This document shows positions 46,226 to 58,230 of a stretch of 64,000 nucleotides of DNA, in pieces. The stretch's first letter is position 1. Each line of letters starts with the position of its first letter. This DNA comes from Taxillus chinensis (taxonomy: Eukaryota > Streptophyta > Magnoliopsida > Santalales > Loranthaceae): positions 46,512,699-46,576,698 of the forward strand of contig CM042088.1 in the NCBI GenBank assembly GCA_023512835.1, written 5' to 3'. The notes under the pieces are model-generated. The model did no database searches and had not been told where the DNA came from. It was given only the letters and a program-made list of their open reading frames with translations. Position numbers and translations under genes: made by a program.

Positions 46226-48577
46226 TTACTCCTCCTCCTCAGATTCTTCTATGATGGAAAAATCACAGTCAGGCGCAATAGTTACATTACCCCTGCCATA
46301 AAAGAAAAAAAAAATTATATTCCAATTAGTCAAATCACAAAGACCAAATTGAAGAATCAATTCTATAAAAAAAAAACATTGTGACAAGTCATATCTAGTG
46401 GGCATATGGGTATCCGACAGAAGTAGAATGCACAATCCAAAATCACATGAACACGTAGAAGTATCTTCTAAATAAAGTTTTAAATCCATCTTGGAGGGGA
46501 GAAAACACCTTTTCATTTCAAATTTTATCGTAGAATAGTACAAAGTATTCATATATGTTTATTTATATATACACACATACAAAGCATCAACACACAAATC
46601 ATCTAATTAAATCAAATGTTATATAAAAGGCACAACAAAAAAAACGATCGAAAAATAATAAACAAACAAATAAAACCAAACAAGACCAAGAAAAAATAAC
46701 CACAAATTTTCACTGGATGTATTTTCATTCACACCAGAAGAAAGGGTTCTAAAAAGGCCACAAATTAGAGTTCACGTAAATCTAACTCTACTACTAAATT
46801 AGAGAGTTCACCTGTCAATAAAAGCAGTAAAGGTATGGGGCAACCATATAGATTCAGCCACGGACAAAATTTAATATTATATTCTAAAAAGAAAATACTA
46901 TTTTTGGCGAGGCACATCTAGTGGCCGTTTGGTCCTCGGGCAGAAGCAGAATGAGCAAATATAGAGACACAAAAACTATGAGCATTCTAAATCATTATAG
47001 TGATTACCTGCCGTAAGGGGACGAGTCAAAGGCGCATGAGGGAATCACAATCATGGCGGCATTTGTGCAGTAACAGTAAGAATTGAAAAATTACACATGT
47101 AAACATATATAAGTAGGCGACGGACAGTCTTAAGTGATAGTGATTACCTGCCGTAAGGGGAAACCTCGGTCTCCACATAGACTTCTAACCCACAATTGGT
47201 ATGAATGCTATCAGGCAGTCCATGGATGTGAGGACACACAAGCGAGTTTTCTTTGAGGTTAAACACAAACAGCCTCGAGTGTAGGACATGCAGAATCAAG
47301 ACATCCTTGGAAAGGTGGAAGATTCGAAAGGGCAAGCCATAGGGATATCCAATAGAATGGGGGAAAGCTACTGTGGCAGCATTGGTCCACGATGATTCAA
47401 CGCCGTATTCCCTCATTATCCAGATATCAAGCACCCTAGCAGCACGCCTAGAGAAAGTCAGACCGCACTCGGGCGAAAGGGTGCGTACGGTGACAAACGA
47501 AAGGTAACCGTCCAGAATCCAAAGTGATGATCTGTCGAGACAGTAGGGTCCGAAGCCGTAGGTAGGAGGCAGGGGCAGCATTGTAAACGTTTCCAGAGCT
47601 AGATGAAATGAAGCAACCATGGGCTCACCACCAACAGAAACGAGCCAATTCAGATGTCCCGCAACAGAGAAGGCCCCAGTAGAGTAAGACAGCTGAAAAT
47701 CGCAACCGGGAAAACCCTGCAGCCTCCTCCACGAGGTAGAGTCGTAGAGGTCCCAAACCTCAACCAGGCGGCTGCATGCATCGATCTTCACCACCTTGTA
47801 ATCATCAGAGGAGTGATCGTAACCCAACCCAAAATAGAGATCATTGCGGGACTTGCGCTCAAAAGGCGGCAATTGTCTAGACAATCCAGTGGTAGGGTTC
47901 CACACGAACACAGCATACATACGGCGCAAAGGTCCGGCTAGCAGACAGTAGAGGCCATTGCAGGAGGCAATCATCTCTGCATCGATCGCACTTGCACCGT
48001 CTGGGAGAGGATGCTTCCAGGAGGGAATCAGGTGGGAGTGTGGAGGGTGGAGGGGTAAGTAATAGGATAACCCCACATCTTCATACACCCCTTTTTCCAG
48101 TACTTCTTCTCCCTTATCATCAAACCGAGGACGCTTATGAACAAGGCGGGTCAATGAAAACAAGGCCAAGGGAAATGATACGGCTGAGGTGGCGGGTGAT
48201 GGCGGTAGTGGAATAGTGGTGACGTCGGTGCAGCCATCGGGAATCACCAAATCTAGATACCACCGAGGCTTATCTTCATCTTCGAGATCCCACGGGAATC
48301 GTGGGGTGCTACTGAAAGTTCCCAGTAACTTTATCTTCATAGGCGTGTTCCTACTATGATCACGGAGGACAAAGCTTAGGCGTCGCTCCTCCCCGAGTTT
48401 CCCATGAGGATCTGCGGCCTTCCTCCTTTCTCTGCCTCCGGAAGTTAAAGAAACCACCCAGCATTCGCAGTTACTGGTATAACATCTCTCTGTCTCTGAT
48501 TCCACTTCCGGCTCGTCTTTTCTTCTCGTATCCCATCTCCTCGGCTCCTTTCCTTGTGGATTTATATCTGGTGGCAT
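46226..48577 (-). CDS. FBA-like protein without recognisable F-box, copy 3 (N-terminal deletion)
   Basis: Exons 47148-48577 and 46226-46292 join to 498 aa. The start is MPPDINPQGKEPRRWDT (48577). The earlier in-frame start seen in translation is not ATG. Relative to copies 2, 4 and 5 about 20 codons with the KRRREFESP segment are missing. The last exon also lacks the six-residue LDETMK-type stretch, giving RGNVTIAPDCDFSIIEESEEEE. The FBA-type half is complete (SCNGLYCLLAG through DIWIMREYGVESSW). It shares the LRDHSRNTPMKIKLLG segment and about 100 bp of upstream DNA with copy 5, so these two are nearest relatives. The AT-rich promoter block of the other copies is absent, so expression may differ or be lost. 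Confidence 0.75.
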
Positions 48578-50424
48578 AGCTAGGCTCAATTACAAACAAA
48601 CCCCACAAAATCGCGTTTTCATGCGTTTAATTTATACACGAGTTCACCGGAGTCCGATTTTGATCACGAGTTTGATCGAAATACAGGGATGCACGCGTGA
48701 AATCGGACGAGATTATGCTTTAATAACCTCGATTTTTAATATAAGAGCATCTACAATTAAATTCAAATATAGCTTGTTACATTTCTTGTTACTCTAATAA
48801 TACTTTATGTATTTTTATGCTAAATTATATGTGTCCAAATTTATCCTAAATTCCTAATTCTAACTATCCCTAATTTAGCGGGCATCATTTGACGCAGCAG
48901 TGTGGGGGAGGGGCAACGCCGGCAAGAGGGGGAGGAGATGGGGTGATCCAACGACGCCTGCAAGAGGGCCGACCCCGGCAAAGGGTGATCCCTAATTTTG
49001 TTGGAGTCGGTCAATACCCGTGCCCGCTCCACTGTTTCTTTGGGTCGGAGCGACGCGGGTTAGAATTGTATCCCTAATAAAAAGGTTCGCATGTGGAAAA
49101 GAAGTTTTATTTAAATAATACATATTTAATCTGCAGATCCCAAATCAATGCGCTCGTACGTAGGTGTAGTCACGATTTATTTTTCCATAGGTTTTTTCTA
49201 TGTAGATAAATTGTATTTTTATTTTTATTCAAATAAATATAAATGTAAAGAGTTAATAATTGAGTTGTTTTTATCTTCGAGTTAATAATTACTTTTACGA
49301 ATTAAGAATTACTATGTGTTTCTTCGTTAGACAAATTGAATACTTTCCTCAGACTGAACTAAAAGTTTGAAGTAAACAAAAAATCACTTTTGGGGGGCAT
49401 TAGTCGAACTAACTTGAGTGAAATTTTAAATCATTAAATTCCCAAAACTGTTAATTTATAAAATTACTGAAACCAAACAAAATCCGTTTAGTTTATTTGA
49501 AATTGAATAATATATTAATTTGATTTGATTTGAGATTTTAAAATTGTAGTTTAAACCAAATCAAGCCGAATAATATTATCATTTACTTATTTTTTTATTT
49601 TATATTTTGAGACTCATTTATTTAAAATTAGTTATTATAACTATATGTGTTACATTTGTGAATTATATTATTTAATATTGAGTCATTATAAATATAAATT
49701 TGATATATATGCTCATATATTATTTATCTTTTTGTTTTACATTCTTTTTATTTTTGAAAATATAAAATTTGATAAATCAAACTGTCAATTTAAACCGAAC
49801 TAACTCCAATTGAATCAATTCTGTTTGGTATGATTTGATACGATCAATAGGTTTTGTTTAATTTGATTTTTTTCAAATAAAAAAATATCAAATTCGCCTG
49901 AAAAAATGATTCAAATCAACCCAAAATGAACCAATTTGACCACAAACTCAACTTTTCTTAACTTAATTCGTACAATACTCAATTTTTGGAGTCTAGTAAT
50001 GGTAGACACGAGCTTGTCGTCGCATTGGCATGCACAATATGCTACGATATCATTAAATCATGGAAGGATAAAAGAGAATGCTATATAGAAGTCCCTTTGC
50101 ATAAAAGCATTAACATCATATACCTAACTATTTTTTATAAATTTACAAATTTAAATTATTTATTACTTTCCTATATAAATATATACAATAATAGATTTCC
50201 TAAATCACTATCTATTTATTAAAATATTATTTTTTAATTATTTTTTATTTAATATAATTATTTATAATTTGATATGAAATAAAAGTAAATAATACAAAAA
50301 ACATAAAAGAGATAAGGGAAAGAAATTTTTTATATATAATTTAATAATTATAAGGAGTGAATAGTACTTTCAAATACATTGAAAATACTGTACAAATCTT
50401 ATGAAAAAAGTTAAATATAGAATA
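48578..50424. other. AT-rich spacer with a short GC-rich island
   Basis: 48578-48720 matches the upstream DNA of copy 5 (CGCGTTTTCATGCGTTT and GAGTTCACCGGA). A GC-rich stretch at about 48885-49080 contains no recognised protein. 49370-49960 is rich in AAACCGAAC, AAATCAA and TTTGATTTGA motifs like the interior of the hAT MITE at 9813; I could not find its ends. No gene. Confidence 0.45.
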
Positions 50425-50842
50425 TGATCAGAATTGCCGTGACATGCGCCACGTGCACGTATCGTATTGCACGTGCAAGACATCTTCTATCACTGGGATT
50501 CTTATTATATTTACTTTCCTTATCGTATTAAAAGTCTTTCCTTTTTATTACTTTCCTTTATTTAATTCGTATTATGGTATTTTAGTATTTTACCCTAGTT
50601 TCCTAATTGTAATAGGTTTCCAATTCCTAGTTACTAGCTTGCCTATAAATAGGCCTTATCTACGACAATTTATGTATTCAGATTATTCAAGAGTATTTTT
50701 ACCAATAATAAACTCTCATATTAGAAGCTTATTCTTATTTCGGCTTTTCCAGTTTAATACTTGAATCCCTTGGGCTAGGGTTTGGGTAAATTCTGTTATC
50801 CATCTATAGATTGTTGTTGGATCCTAATCAATGTCCTCAACA
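50425..50842. mobile_element. Solo LTR with 5-bp target-site duplication
   Basis: The 418-bp element begins TGATCAG and ends CTCAACA, giving the TG...CA ends of an LTR. It is flanked by perfect 5-bp direct repeats GAATA (50420-50424 and 50843-50847). Inside are a TATA box (CTATAAATAGG, 50643-50653) and, 60 bp on, AATAAACTC as a possible polyadenylation signal, in plus orientation. No internal retrotransposon region follows, so it is the product of LTR-LTR recombination. The perfect duplication suggests it is not old. Superfamily undetermined. Confidence 0.8.
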
Positions 50843-50847
50843 GAATA

Positions 50848-51674
50848 TATACTGTGGGAATAATTTAATGACTTTTTAGCTTTTTTTTTCCTCTAGTAAA
50901 CCGATTTTCTTTAGAAAATCTACTGTTCTAAGTCTTTTGTATATCTTATTATTCGACTAGATCAAATTACTAAATAATAAAATATAGTCACTTTATTTTT
51001 CGTCTTTTCCACTTCCCCCACATTAGGGGTAGGATGCTATTATTGATGATGATGTCTTGGTGTATTCTATCGCAGAGTCTTGCGCAAAATAAACTCGTAA
51101 ATAAATTTTCTCGGGTTAGAATTATATGGTTTATTAAACTTGCACCACATCATAGGCCTAGTCTTCCACCACATAAATTGCGTGTATATTTTTCCTTGTA
51201 AATATTGAGTCTCGGCTAAAGGCAGTAGAACATAGTTAATGGAAACTCATTTTTTGAAGGGTTGTACGGCTAAGAGGAAGAAAGCGATGACCGAGATGGA
51301 GAAAAACAGGCTCTTTTGGGATACCTGTTTGGCGTCTTGAATTAATTAGTTAATTGTTTATTTGCTTTCTAACTATATAATATAATATAATATAATATAT
51401 ATACACACATTTTTTTTTTGTCTACCGGTGTACATAATTAATTTACACCACAAAAGCAAGCACTCATGGATCATCATTATTAATCGAGGAGGTAGACAAT
51501 AATATAAGAATTAAGAAGGCGGGGGTGGGAGGCGCGTTGCTCCAACCAATGGTCATCATCGAGTAGGTCTCCTGTCCTGATTTGATTTTGGATTATGAGG
51601 CAATGGGGCGAAAAAAAACAAACTGTTAATAATTTATAGTTTGATGTGATGTGGTTCGTGTTATGTTATTTCGT
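50848..51674. other. Spacer between solo LTR and Ty3 fragment
   Basis: Mostly AT-rich. A 33-codon open frame at 51239-51340 (METHFLKGCTAKRKKAM start, LFWDTCLAS end) stands out by its charged composition. It could be an exon of a lost gene or of a transposon protein. I do not recognise it and do not call it a gene. Confidence 0.4.
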
Positions 51675-52629
51675 TTTATGTCCTCAACAAACCGAGACTG
51701 ATGGTCAGTCAGAGAGGACCATTCAAACGTTGGAAGACCTGTTGAGAGCTTGTGTACTTGATTTTGGGGGATCATGGGCTTCTCACCTTCTTTTGGTAGA
51801 GTTTTCCTATAATAATAGTTACCAGGCTTCTATTGGGATGGCTCCGTTTGAGGCATTATATAGCAGACCTTGCTAGTCTCCATTGTGTTGGGCAGAAGCT
51901 GGAGAGGCAGCTATGTTGGGACCTCAATTGGTCCAAGAGGCTACGGCAAAAGTCCAACTGATTCGACAGCGCCTTCTTACGGCCCAAAGTAGACAAAAGT
52001 CTTATGCGGATCGCCGACGTAGACCATTGGAGTTTTTGGTTGGAGACCACGTGTTTCTTCGTGTTTCTCCACGGAGAGGGCATAAGAGATTTGGAAAGGG
52101 ATCCAAGTTATCCCCACGATACATTGGACCGTTCGAGATTTTGAGCAGAGTTGGACCTATTGCTTATAGGTTGGCATTACCTCTCAGTTTGAGCAGAGTT
52201 CATGATGTTTTCCATGTATCCCAGTTGCGAAAATACCACCCAGATCCCACACATGTGCTGGATTAGAGTACCCTGGATATTGGGGAGGATGTGACGATTG
52301 TTGAGGCACCAATCCGTATTTTGGATAGGGCATGGGAAGCGAGGTAAGACTATTCCGTTGGTTCGGGTGTTGTGGAAACACCGAGGTATGGAGGAAGAGA
52401 CTTGAGAACGTGAGGCTGAGATGCGTGCTCACTACCCTGACCTGTTCGAGGACAAACAACCCTAAAGGGGGGGAGGAAGGCAAACATCAACATAGTCAGG
52501 TACTTGTCCAACTGGTTATTTAATGAGTGTATTGATTTGTGTTAGTGGTCTATTCATTGGTTGTGATTATTGTTTCCTTTTATTCCGCGTTTTCTTTTCG
52601 AGGACGAAAAGTCTTTAAGGGAGAGAGAA
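51675..52629 (+). mobile_element. 5'-truncated Ty3/gypsy retrotransposon: integrase C-terminal part
   Basis: The frame opens at [22 protein letters not shown], the end of the integrase core, continues through [17 protein letters not shown], then after an in-frame TAG (51874-51876) through [30 protein letters not shown] and [16 protein letters not shown] to a stop at 52264-52266. A frameshifted tail reaches EMRAHYPDLFE. The protease, reverse transcriptase and RNase H are absent, so the copy was cut at about 51675. A purine tract (AAGGGAGAGAGAA, 52617-52629) directly precedes the LTR. Confidence 0.85.
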
Positions 52630-53038
52630 TGTAAGGACCCGTATTTGAGGGGTCTTGGAGATAGCCTTGAGTTAGAGACCTTATTTTAACAAATGAATAT
52701 CAGCACAATGATGTGCTCATCAAATGGAGAATTTTGACTGTACTTGGACTAAATTTAGAATTTGAGGCCCTGAGGGGTATTTTTGAGATTTCACAAATAA
52801 TTTTATATTCGCTTTTAAATTACCTGGGTTTGTATTTTGAGCTTTGGGTCTCCCTTCAAGTGAAAACCCAATATGAGAGAGTGAGTTGTTTTGACTTTCT
52901 TCTTGGGTTTACTTAACCACCATTGGGCTGCATTTGATCTTGGGCTTCTATTAAAAACAAAATAATAAAAAGAAAGAAAATAGGAGAAAAGAAAAGGAAC
53001 ACCAAACTCTACCTCGTTTGAGTGGACAGACAAGTGTC
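52630..53038 (+). mobile_element. 3' LTR of the truncated Ty3/gypsy element (right end uncertain)
   Basis: It starts TGTAAGGACCCG right after the polypurine tract, as expected for a 3' LTR. The right end is not clearly defined, because FBA-cluster repeat sequence starts by 53040. No 5' LTR is found in the window. Confidence 0.6.
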
Positions 53039-53039
53039 A

Positions 53040-53969
53040 GCGAGAACATAAGGGTTCTAAAAATAACCATATATTTTCACTGGACGCCCATCCTAACTAT
53101 TTTCATTCACACGAGAACATAAGGATTCTAAAAAGCCACAAATTAGAGTTCACGTATATCTAACCAGCATCCTGCTAATATGATTTCACCCACCTGTCAC
53201 CATTGCTGCCGTCTGGCAATAAAAGTAGTAAAGGTATGGGGCAACCATATAATATAGATTTGGCCACCAACAAAATTCAAGATTCTATTCTAACTTAGAA
53301 TCTTAACTATTTTCATTTATACGCGAAGATAAGGGTTCTAAAAAGGCCACAAATTAGAGTTCACGTATATCTAACTAGTATTAGCAACCAGCTATATGAT
53401 TTCACCCAACACACTAGCTTGTGACTTGCTAAAGTGTGACTGACTTGTTAAAGTATGACTAAAATTTATTCAACTTTTGTGATTTTCAAGCAATTAATTT
53501 AGGAAAAAAGATTGGCAGTGTTAAATTCACTCTATCTTTCAATTAAATGTTACACCCTATTAATCGTTGAATTTCATATATTGTTAGCCCTTTTTTCCTA
53601 TCATCATTTCAACACAATAAGGAAATTTTATAATGAGTATCAAAGCATTTTAATGCTCTTTTAGTCACAACTAGTTATCCAATGTCAAACTAATGGATGT
53701 AATCAAAGATATATATATATAACATGATGCAGAAGTAACATGGTGACAAACATAAATAAATAAAATTCCATGTGAGCTAAAAACAAATAATAAGACAAAA
53801 GCCTATGGAAAAACATAATAACATTCCCCACCAAAATAAATATATTCAACCATTCAAGATCATAAAATACATACTTTTTTTTCATAAGTAAAAACATACA
53901 ATACATACAAAAAAGGACTGATCCAAACTTTAACTTATGTTAGATTCCACTACAATAACATTTTGTTTA

Positions 53970-54038
<69 letters not shown>

Positions 54039-54109
54039 AAAGGCAGGCATGCCCATGATCTTCACATACTTATTTGAATTTCGATAATTCAAATAATTAG
54101 AATACTTAT
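53040..54109. repeat. Broken, repeated pieces of the FBA-cluster intron and 3' flank
   Basis: Three partial copies of an FBA intron segment (with AAGGNTTCTAAAAAG, CCACAAATTAGAGTTCACGT and ATGATTTCACCCA) lie at about 53050-53100, 53105-53290 and 53325-53410. The 3' flank shared with 29640 onward follows. A (CT)n(AT)n microsatellite lies at about 53971-54037. No coding exon remains here, so these are residues of unequal exchange. Confidence 0.6.
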
Positions 54110-56352
54110 TTACTCCATTTCCTCATCAGATAATTCATATAGGACGGAAAAATCACAATTAGGTGTGATTTTCATAGTCTCGTCAGGAGTGGTCAAATTA
54201 TCCCTGCATAAACGGGAAAAAAAAAATCTATTCTAATTATTCAAATTACACGGACCAAATTCAAGATTCAATTCTACAAAAAATACATTGTAGCGAGTTA
54301 TATCTAGTGGATGTGCAACCTAAAATCACAGAAACACATAAATATCTTCTAAATAAAGTTTAAAATCCAACTTGATGGGGAGAAAACACCTTCTCATTTC
54401 AAATTTTATTGTAAAATAATACAAAAATATTCATATATCTTTATTTATATATATACAACACATACAAAGTATCCACCACAAATCATCTAATTAAATCAAA
54501 TATTAAATAAAAGACAACAAAAAAGCGATTGAAAAATAATAAATAAATAAAAACCAAACAAGACCAAGAAAAAATAAACATATATCTTCATTATTCTAAA
54601 AAGAGAATACTATTTTTGGCAAGGCAAATCTAGTGGCTGTTTGGTTCTCGGGCACAAGCAGAGTGAGCAATATAGAGATTAAAAAAAAGTATGAGCATTC
54701 TAAATCACTATAGTGATTACCTGCCGTAAGGGGACGAGTCAAAGGCGCATGAGGGAATCACAATCATGGCAGCTTTTGTGCAGTGACAGTAAGAATTGAA
54801 AAATTACACAGGTAAACATATATAAGTAGGGGACGGACAGTCTAAGTGATAGTGATTACCTGCCGTAAGGGGAAACCTCGGTCTGCACATAGACTTCTAA
54901 CCCACAATTGGTATGAATGCTATCAGGCAGTCCATGGATGTGAGGACACACAAGCGAGTTTTCTTTGAGGTTAAACACAAACAGCCTCGAGCGTTGGACA
55001 TGCAGAATCAAGACATCCTTGGAAAGGTGGAAGATTCGAAAGGGCAAGCTACAGGGATATCCAATACAATGGGGGAACGCTATTGTGGCAGCATTGGTCC
55101 ACGATGATTCAACGCCGTATTCCCTCATTATCCAGATATCAAGCACCCTAGCAACACGCCTAGGGAAACTCAGACCACACTCGGGTGAAAGGGTGCGTAA
55201 GGTGACAAATGAAAGGTAACCATCCAGAATCCAAAGTGATGATCTGTCGAGACAGTAGGGTCCGAAGCCGTAGGTAGGAGGCAGGGGCAGCATTGTAAAC
55301 GTTTCCAGAGCTAGATGAAATGAAGCAACCATGGGCTCACCATCAACAGAAACGAGCCAATTCAGACGTCCCGCAACAGAGAAGGCCCCAGTAGAGTAAG
55401 ACGGCTGAAAATCACAACGGGGAAAATCCTGCAGCCTCCTCCACGAAGTAGAGTCGTAGAGGGCGAAAACCTCAACCAGGCGGCTGCGTGCATCGATCTT
55501 CACCACCTTGTAATCTTCAGAGTAGGGATCGTAACCAAACCCAAAATAGAGATGATTGCCGGACCTGTGCTCAAAAGGCGGCAATTGTCTAGACAATCCA
55601 GTGGTAGGGTTCCACACAAACACAGCAACCATATGGCACAAAGGTCCGCCTCGCAGACAGTAGAGGCCATTGCAGGAGCCAACTATCTCTGAACCGATCA
55701 CACCATCTGGGAGAGGATGCTTCCAGGAGGGAATCAGGTGGGAGTGTGGAGGGTGGAGGGGTAAGTAATAGGATAACCCCACATCTTCATACAGCCCTTT
55801 TTCCAGTACTTCTTCTCCCTTATCATCAAACCGAGGCTCCTTATGAACAAGGCGGGTCAATGAAAACAAGGGTAAGGGAAATGATACGGTTGCGGTGGCG
55901 GGTGATGGCGCTAGTGGAATAGTGGTGACGTCGGTGCAGCCATCGGGAATCACCAGATCGTGATACCACTTTGGCTTATCTTCATCGTTGGAATCCCAAG
56001 GGAATCGTGGGGTGCTACTGAAAGTTCCCAGTAACTTTACTTCAGGCGTGTTGCTATGATGATGTTGGACAAAGCTTAGACGCCGCTCCTCCCCGAGTTT
56101 CCCATGAGGATCTGCGTCCTTCCTTCTTTCTCTGCCTCCGGAAGTTAATGAATCCACATAGCATTCGCAGTTACTGGTGTAACATCTCTCTGTCTCTGAT
56201 TCCACTTCCGCCTCGTCTTTGCTTCTTGTATCCCATCTCCGCGACTCATGCGATTCTTCACTTCCTGATTCGAAGAAGGGCGATTCAAACTCCCTCCTCC
56301 TCTTCAGAGGCAAATAGCCCTCTTTTCCTTGTGGAATTATATCTGCTGCCAT
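54110..56352 (-). CDS. FBA-like protein without recognisable F-box, copy 4 (intact)
   Basis: Exons 54860-56352 and 54110-54203 join in phase 2 to 528 aa. It starts MAADIIPQGKEGYLPLKRRR. The frame stays open upstream of the ATG, back to about 56538, but holds no earlier ATG, so that part is leader. The FBA-type half is complete: SCNGLYCLRGG, FVWNPTTGLSRQLPPFEH, FGFGYDPYSEDYKVVKI, DIWIMREYGVESSW, and the end SPYGR joined to DNLTTPDETMKITPNCDF and an acidic end DEEME. Closest to copy 2 by flanking DNA and the linked mTERF pseudogene. No lesion seen. Function unknown. Confidence 0.82.
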
Positions 56353-56937
56353 ACCCACAAATTCTTCTGATTCTAAATCTGATGCAGAAGAAGCCAACGC
56401 CGGAGCCAAGGACCGCCTCAATTTCCCTCCAACCCCCCCTTTTAAAGTAACCACCGTAGTTACCTTACAACCAAACCTAGTTTCTATTCTACGTGTATAC
56501 CCGGGTCGCCTGCAACTCCAAACCAACCCAATTTCCAAAAATAACTCATTAATTTTATTTATTTTTTTATTCGTCTTATTTATTTTAATTCACAGAGTTT
56601 TAAATATTTTAAAACAAATATATAACTGTAATTTTTTTAAAACCAAAAACTTAAAAATAAAGTTTTTAAATTTTTTCTATTACATTTTATGACCTACTTA
56701 GACATTTCCAATAAAATATATGTTTTCAATTTTATGATTTTAATGAATTAATTTTAAAATTTTAACTCTAAATTTAATTTATTAATATTTAATTTAAATT
56801 TTATATATTATATTATCATATATTAATTTTACTAACATCTTCAATTATACCTTGTCAACAAATTTATGCTAAACTCTCGAGATTTCATTTCGGATTACCG
56901 GTTGGCACGCTTGACGCTTAAGCACAAGAGTAATCCT
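56353..56937. other. Upstream region of FBA-like copy 4
   Basis: The leader (to about 56440) lacks the stretch with CCCTAGATAAATAGATCTGTCCG found upstream of copy 2. The AT-rich shared block follows at 56525-56890. No gene seen. Confidence 0.5.
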
Positions 56938-58230
56938 CTAAAAATCCAAGGTTTGACACCTCGAGATTTCACCCAGATTGGTTACACAATGACATTCAGC
57001 AAGTGAACTGCAAAATGAAAGACCTCTCCCACAACGTTTTAAAGGTTCCTCAGAGCAAGTCCCAAATGATGGATGAGAAAAGAAAGTTGGGAAATCAACC
57101 AATTCTTCCCAATCCATACCCATCTCCACCTGAGTTTCATAATACCAAGATTCAACGCAAGCAACTGGGGACAACCTAACACCATCTTCCTCACCTGTTG
57201 TAATGAGAATCCACAAACCTTAATAAAATCCACCACATGCTTCAGCATAGAATTATTGTTGAGGCTAACAACTTGTGGCATTTTTTCAACTACTCCCCCA
57301 AAATCCTCCGGATTCACATCAATAACAGAATTAAGAAAGGCACGCTGACTCAAGAGCTTTGACTTCAGGTCCATTCCTACTATCTCAGGATATTGGGCAA
57401 CCACAGAAGCAAGTTTTGATCATCTCACCTCATTTTCCAAGATCCAACAATATGAGGTCGCTGCTCAATTAATCTAGCGACAGCTAATCTTGGGATCCCC
57501 AAGCTTTCAAGAAACTCTACAAAAGGCTTCATCACCCGACCAACTCTCATCCCCAGGATCTCAGTGAATCTAGTTAAGATCCCTCCAACTTCTCTCCGTC
57601 CAACCCCTATTCCCACCAAATACGCCACTGATGTACTCATTGTTCCCTCCAGCCAGCTTAAATCCCAATACTTCAGGGTACTTCTCGAGGACCCGAGGAA
57701 TATCATTTGGCTTGATATCCAAACCCTGAAGAAATTTCACAGCAGGTGCAAGGTCTACCACAACACTAGCATGGAGAACTTGAGGATATCTTCTCAGGAA
57801 ATCTGTGAAGGTAGATTTCCGAAAACCCAATTTTCCAAGATAATCAAGTACTGGAATCATGTTTTCCTTCACACTGCAGCCAAGAACAAGCGGATAGTTG
57901 TTAATGTCATCAATTGTAAGCCCTACTTGGTGAAGAAAGTCAACACGCTCCCTCATGACCTCAACTGTCACAGGAAGCTCCAATCCTTCAACTTCATCAG
58001 GAACAATACCGATGCTCCTCAAGAAGTCGTCATATACTTGCTTGGGCACGATTGGCCTCTCTTTCATTCTTCATCTGTGATAAACTAGGCCGACTATATA
58101 ATGAAGAGGAACCCCCCTGCTTCTGACCCACATGGATGGTGTCTCGCTTGGGCAAAGAAGGTTCCAGAGAACTAGCTGTGTGAGTTCTGCCAGGCGCAAC
58201 AGAGTGCTGAAACATGGTAATAAATCTAAT
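56938..58230 (-). pseudogene. mTERF family factor (MTERF4-like) pseudogene 2
   Basis: Duplicate of pseudogene 1. The longest frame (57570-58067) runs from MKERPIVPKQVYDDFLRS to VLGFKLAGGNNE. The frame is then lost at the CTGGCTGG repeat and continues in another phase as LEGTMSTSVAYLVGIGV. It shares with pseudogene 1 the CAAGCAAG repeat (near 58036), the CTGGCTGG repeat (near 57653) and the deletion after ALNLGIMKL (near 57125). Its own lesion is a deletion of about 45 bp near 57440, between HIVG and KLASVVAQYPEIVG, that removes the RVRPNVDAL-type repeat segment. It lacks the base loss near 38809 that only pseudogene 1 has. Not functional as a full mTERF. Confidence 0.85.

Noticed and set aside
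54856..56538. Longer FBA copy 4 product starting upstream of MAADII
   Set aside because: The extension has no ATG and matches leader DNA that is not coding in copy 2. Open by chance.
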